Assembly: GCA_018466975.1 (NCBI GenBank)
Contig: CM031558.1
Location: 1,426,001 to 1,490,000, forward strand
Reading direction: 5' to 3'
DNA length: 64,000 bases
Origin: Sparassis latifolia
Lineage: Eukaryota; Basidiomycota; Agaricomycetes; Polyporales; Sparassidaceae
Shown: positions 60,331 through 64,000 of the stretch, piece by piece
Layout of the letters: each line of letters opens with the position of its first letter
Position numbering within the stretch: position 1 is the stretch's first letter
Program-made: the position numbers and the translations under genes
Notes under the pieces: generated by a model
What the model saw: only the letters and a program-made list of their open reading frames with translations
Told to the model about the DNA's origin: nothing
The model's database searches: none

Positions 60331-61821
60331 ATGTCTTTCTTCGGTACTACTCCGTCGACCTCCACTGCTCCTCCTCCTCCCGAGAAAGATATCGAGGTTA
60401 CTGACCCTCCGGGCGACTCTATTTCATCCTTGGCTTTCTCTCCTGTGGCGGATTATCTTGCTGTTGGGAGTTGGGATAATAACGTGCGTGTTCATTCGCG
60501 TGTTATAGCTGGCTACTGAATGCTGGTGCAGGTACGGATCTATGAAGTGGGACAGAATGGCCAGACGCAGGGGAAGGCCATGTATGGACACCAGGGTCCT
60601 GTATTGAGCGTGTGCTGGAACAAGGTACGACTGTTATTGTCTGTGCCACTGCTAGCCAACATACCACGCTTTATATATTAGGATGGGACGAAGATTCTCT
60701 CAGGCGGAGCTGACAATGCCGCTAGAATGTTTGATGTGACCACTGGTCAATCTCAGCAAGTTGCACAACACGAGGGGCCGATCAAGTGCGTGAAGTGGGT
60801 TGATACGTCGTTACCCGTGCTAGTCACAGGCAGCTGGGACAAAACATTGAAGGTGTGTGTCGGGACACGTTTTAACCACGGTTTAATATCTCACTTAGGC
60901 CGCCACAGTACTGGGACTTGCGCACCCCTAATCCCGTGGCGACGGTTCAATTACCCGAGCGCTGCTATACTCTAGATGTTGTTTACCCTCTCATGGTCGT
61001 TGGCACGGCGGAACGCCACATCCAGATATTTAACCTCTCCAACCCTAACACCGTATTCAAAGTGAGTCGCATGTTCGCGAGTCAGCGTCTCATACACATC
61101 TGACACTTGGACACGGTACAGACCATTACGTCGCCGCTCAAGTGGCAAACGCGTGTGGTCTCGTGTTTCCCGCAAGCGAACGGTTTTGCCGTCGGCAGCG
61201 TGGAAGGACGTGTCGCCATCCAGTGCGTCACCTGCTTTGTTTCTGAGATTTCTATTCTCATGATTGATTGCAGATATGTCGACGATAAAGATTCATCGTG
61301 CGCAGTACGCCTTCTGTGATCACCACTCACTCTCAATTGTGGCCGCAGGAACAACTTTTCATTCAAGTGTCATCGTCGTGATCAGTCGGCAACCCAAAAG
61401 GATCAGTCTCTTGTATATGCTGTGAACGACATCTCGTTCCACCCAATACACGGAACCTTTTCTACCTGTGGTATGTTGTATTGGCATCTCGTACAACACG
61501 GGATTGGCTCACACCTTCCAGGTTCTGACGGAACCATTAACTACTGGGACAAGGACGCACGTACGCGGCTCAAATGTATGTCCATTCCACTCGGACGCTG
61601 TCCGCGTGTGCTAATGACGTCCGTGGTATCTAGCATTTGACCCCGCTCCAGGCCCGATTCCAACCACGGGCTTCAACCGTACGGGTACAATATTCGCATA
61701 CGCGGTGTCGTACGACTGGTCAAAGGGCCACTCAGGCATGACTACGGGACAGCCTAACAAATTGATGCTACACGCATGCAAGGACGACGAGGTGAAGAGG
61801 AAGCCGACCAAGCCACGGTAG
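60331..61821 (+). CDS. RAE1: mRNA export factor RAE1/Gle2 (WD40)
   Basis: Seven-bladed propeller that binds Nup98-type nucleoporins and helps mRNA leave the nucleus. From the ATG at 60331: [20 protein letters not shown], then [164 protein letters not shown] and YDWSKGHSG. The tail is [13 protein letters not shown]. About eight exons with short GT-AG introns. Length is roughly 350 residues, normal for the family. Confidence 0.94.
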
Positions 61822-62258
61822 AGCTGGGCTCCCTGGAACATGCTGTATTAGATGTATCATCATCTTGCACATTCGAATGTCAGGTTACGTTGTGTCAATG
61901 TCTTTTTCCTCTGTTGCACTGCCCTCACAGAAATTCATGAAAATGCCTTTGCTTGAACTTCACTCCGTAGTTGTATTGTCCCTGTCCGCATTCTGTGCTT
62001 GTTCTCGGACTGTCTGGCGGCCAGTGGATGCTGGATTCCGCGGTATCATTTCGCCTTGGCAGTCGTTCACATCGCTTGGCGGGGAAAGACAGGAAGCACC
62101 GTTATGAACAGTGGAGATCAAACTCCGGATGAATACAAGAGTCCCACGTACGAGCTCCTGGTTCCCGTCCCCAATATCATGTTCCTCATACAGGAGCAAC
62201 ACATACACAGCTGGCTGGGCAGTATATTCATTTCCTGGTTGTCGCACACCCCAGTTTA

Positions 62259-63190
62259 TCATGGGCGCGCGACCACCAACGGAATTTCATCCCCATCGGG
62301 ATACTCGCACGGGAGGTGCGGCGATGCAGTGTACGCGAGTCGGAACTTGCGCCGGCGCATCCTGGCCTGACGCGCAGCATCTGCGGTAATACGACCAAGG
62401 TCCAAACCACCAGGCGGGTCGGGAGTGGCATTCACTTCTTCGTACAATCCTGGGATATCGAGAGCGAAATGAGGGATCGGGGCGAGTGTTGGTGGGCTCG
62501 AGATATAAGCGGGGCAGAGGTCGAGTAGAGGGGAGAGAGGTGGAGAGTTGGAGGGAGAGGAGGGCATGGGAGTAGGAGAACATTTGCGAAAGCAGCGTGA
62601 GGTGGGGTCATAAATTTTCGGCGTGGATGCGTCACAGCAATGAAACCCGACTGGCGCCCCCCGCTTCGATGCACAGTGGTCGGATAAGCAGGATTCTCTA
62701 TCTCCGGAATTCACGAGCGTGATTCCCGAAAAACAGGATGAGGCGGCCGTGGCTGGTGGTGTCATGGGGATACCATCGTTCGTGGGAGGTTCCGGCAGCG
62801 ACTTGCACCGCGATGAGACGATGGATGGCGCTGAAGACGTTGCTACGAACGGTATGACGCAGCTGGCAACATCGTCGTTGTACGAACGCGCCTTTGGATA
62901 AGACTTGTGGTGCCAGTGAAGCTTGACGAACCTGCGCCACGTCTTACGGCCGGATACATGGTCGGGCAACGAGGGAATGCCTAGATACAAAACGCATTGT
63001 CTACAGCGTGCAATGTAGATATTCAAATGTACGCACTAACATGGCAGTTTGCGCCTTGTGAATGATGAATAGGACAAGTAAAGCTGTGTAAGGTAGCGTC
63101 ATCGGCTATCGAACTTGAAGGCGAGCTGACGAAGCTCGACGCGATCGGAAATGACAGAGTGGGTATATGAACCCGAAGAGGTGAAGACAT
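62259..63190 (-). CDS. Ser/Pro-rich hypothetical protein
   Basis: Family not recognised. The start ATG at 63190 gives MSSPLRVHIPTLSFPIASSF. An intron of about 54 nt (gtgcgt...gtatctag) joins NCHV to SIPSLPDHVSGRKTWRRFVK. The middle is Ser/Pro/Cys-rich and disordered. The C-terminus is better structured: HFALDIPGLYEEVNATPDPP, ITADAARQARMRRRKFRLAY and CEYPDGDEIPLVVARP. Length is about 300 residues. A further intron in the middle part is possible. Confidence 0.55.
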
Positions 63191-63887
63191 CGTCAAAAGT
63201 AAGACTGATGGCAGAGTCACAATAGACGACAGGAATAGTTGTGGTGACGGGACCTCTAGGGTCTGCAGATGCAAAGGGACCAGTCGCCTTAATAAGTTGC
63301 GTGAAGTTGTTTCACATACATCCGAACCCAATTCTGAACAAAGGACAGATGCAACGAGGCGGCGAGGAAGTCGAAAGACACAGGCGCTCGGACGTCGCGT
63401 GTGCCTTTCGCATAGCAAGAAGCGGGCTAGTGCTGCTGATGGATCCATGTGGGTCCGTGTGCGCCGTCGCGACGAAATTGGCCAGAACAATAATGCCTAA
63501 TAAGGGGTTTCCCCCAAGTGATCTTGCTGGAGACATTAGTGATCGTGGCGGGTAGCAGTAGAGTAAACATGCATACTGACTTGACCCAGGAGAAAGTAGC
63601 GAACCACGTTTTACATAGGGCTGGTCTTATCTGAACTCTCAGCCTACTCAGCATTGTATGACTGTGGCAACTCTCTCAACAGTGTGAGAGCGTCTCAGGT
63701 GCCGCGGCATGGATCTCAAGATGCCGATAGCCGAGGCATTGACTGCCACGCGACTTCGCCCTTCTGTCTTCACACTCGCACGTCACGCTAGATACAGCAC
63801 GCCTTCATTATGTCAATGATCGTAGGGGAACTAAACAGCTCTAACAATCCTCACAGATAATCCACAATAATAATCTCAAATATTACA
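63191..63887. other. Intergenic, no gene seen
   Basis: About 700 bp with no supported gene. Short frames do not resemble known proteins. Confidence 0.35.
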
Positions 63888-64000
63888 TCACTCATTCTTC
63901 GCCTTTTGCTTCTTCTCCTCGCTAGCCTTGACTTCGAGCAGAGGATCCAACTGCGACTCGGGCTGGCGGTAGGAACGGCCTAACCGGTCAGCAAGGGTGA
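63888..64000 (-). CDS. 3' end of an unrecognised gene (partial)
   Basis: The minus-strand frame ends at a TGA (63888-63890) and runs off the window. The visible C-terminus reads TLADRLGRSYRQPESQLDPL and then a Lys/Glu-rich end KASEEKKQKAKNE. It is too short to name. Confidence 0.5.
   Translation of the reverse strand, partial: TLADRLGRSYRQPESQLDPLLEVKASEEKKQKAKNE

Overview
The window is eukaryotic nuclear DNA, almost certainly from a filamentous basidiomycete (Agaricomycetes, perhaps Polyporales; the order is an inference). Genes are dense, lie on both strands, and are cut by many 45-75 nt GT-AG introns. CTNAC-like branch sites are common, and several exons are under 20 nt. The gene set is fungal: VTC polyphosphate polymerase, GTR2, an AVT-type vacuolar amino acid carrier, a Yvc1-like channel, basidiomycete F-box proteins and a sugar transporter. 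Exon joins given here were deduced by eye from splice consensus and by keeping conserved protein families in frame. No RNA data were available.

Layout. 0.3-5 kb: two paralogous F-box proteins on the minus strand. 6-8.2 kb: a mitochondrial-type small protein and an LYR protein (ETFRF1/LYRM5 type). 9.2-18.3 kb: CCT5, a Sec14-like lipid-transfer protein, the PP2A catalytic subunit, eIF1A and an F-box-like/ankyrin-like protein. 18.6-25.6 kb: a sugar transporter, a MacroD-type macrodomain protein and an STK32-like kinase. 26.2-30.6 kb: a Yvc1-like TRP channel and an unrecognised gene. 31.2-37.6 kb: a WD-like protein, a short-chain dehydrogenase/epimerase and a GT1-like protein resembling the L-arabinokinase N-terminus. 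37.9-43.1 kb: a repeat-rich, apparently spliced minus-strand locus that I cannot assign. 43.5-51.4 kb: a peroxiredoxin-like domain on a huge proline-rich N-terminus, and an AVT-type transporter. 51.6-64 kb: an unrecognised gene, GTR2, VTC4, a histidine phosphatase, RAE1, a Ser/Pro-rich hypothetical and the 3' end of one more gene.

How genes relate. Most are housekeeping genes without operon logic. Several divergent pairs share promoter gaps of 200-500 bp: PP2A/eIF1A, macrodomain/kinase, peroxiredoxin-like/AVT, GTR2/VTC4 and histidine phosphatase/RAE1. Four genes act at the vacuolar membrane (Yvc1-like, AVT-like, GTR2, VTC4), and the last two share one promoter gap.

The strangest stretch is 37.9-42.5 kb. 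At least five diverged copies of a ~90 bp element lie there at 0.75-1.4 kb spacing. Two copies are exactly 93 nt, phase-neutral, bounded by good splice sites and each preceded by a 44-nt intron. That suggests a tandemly duplicated exon system of unknown function.
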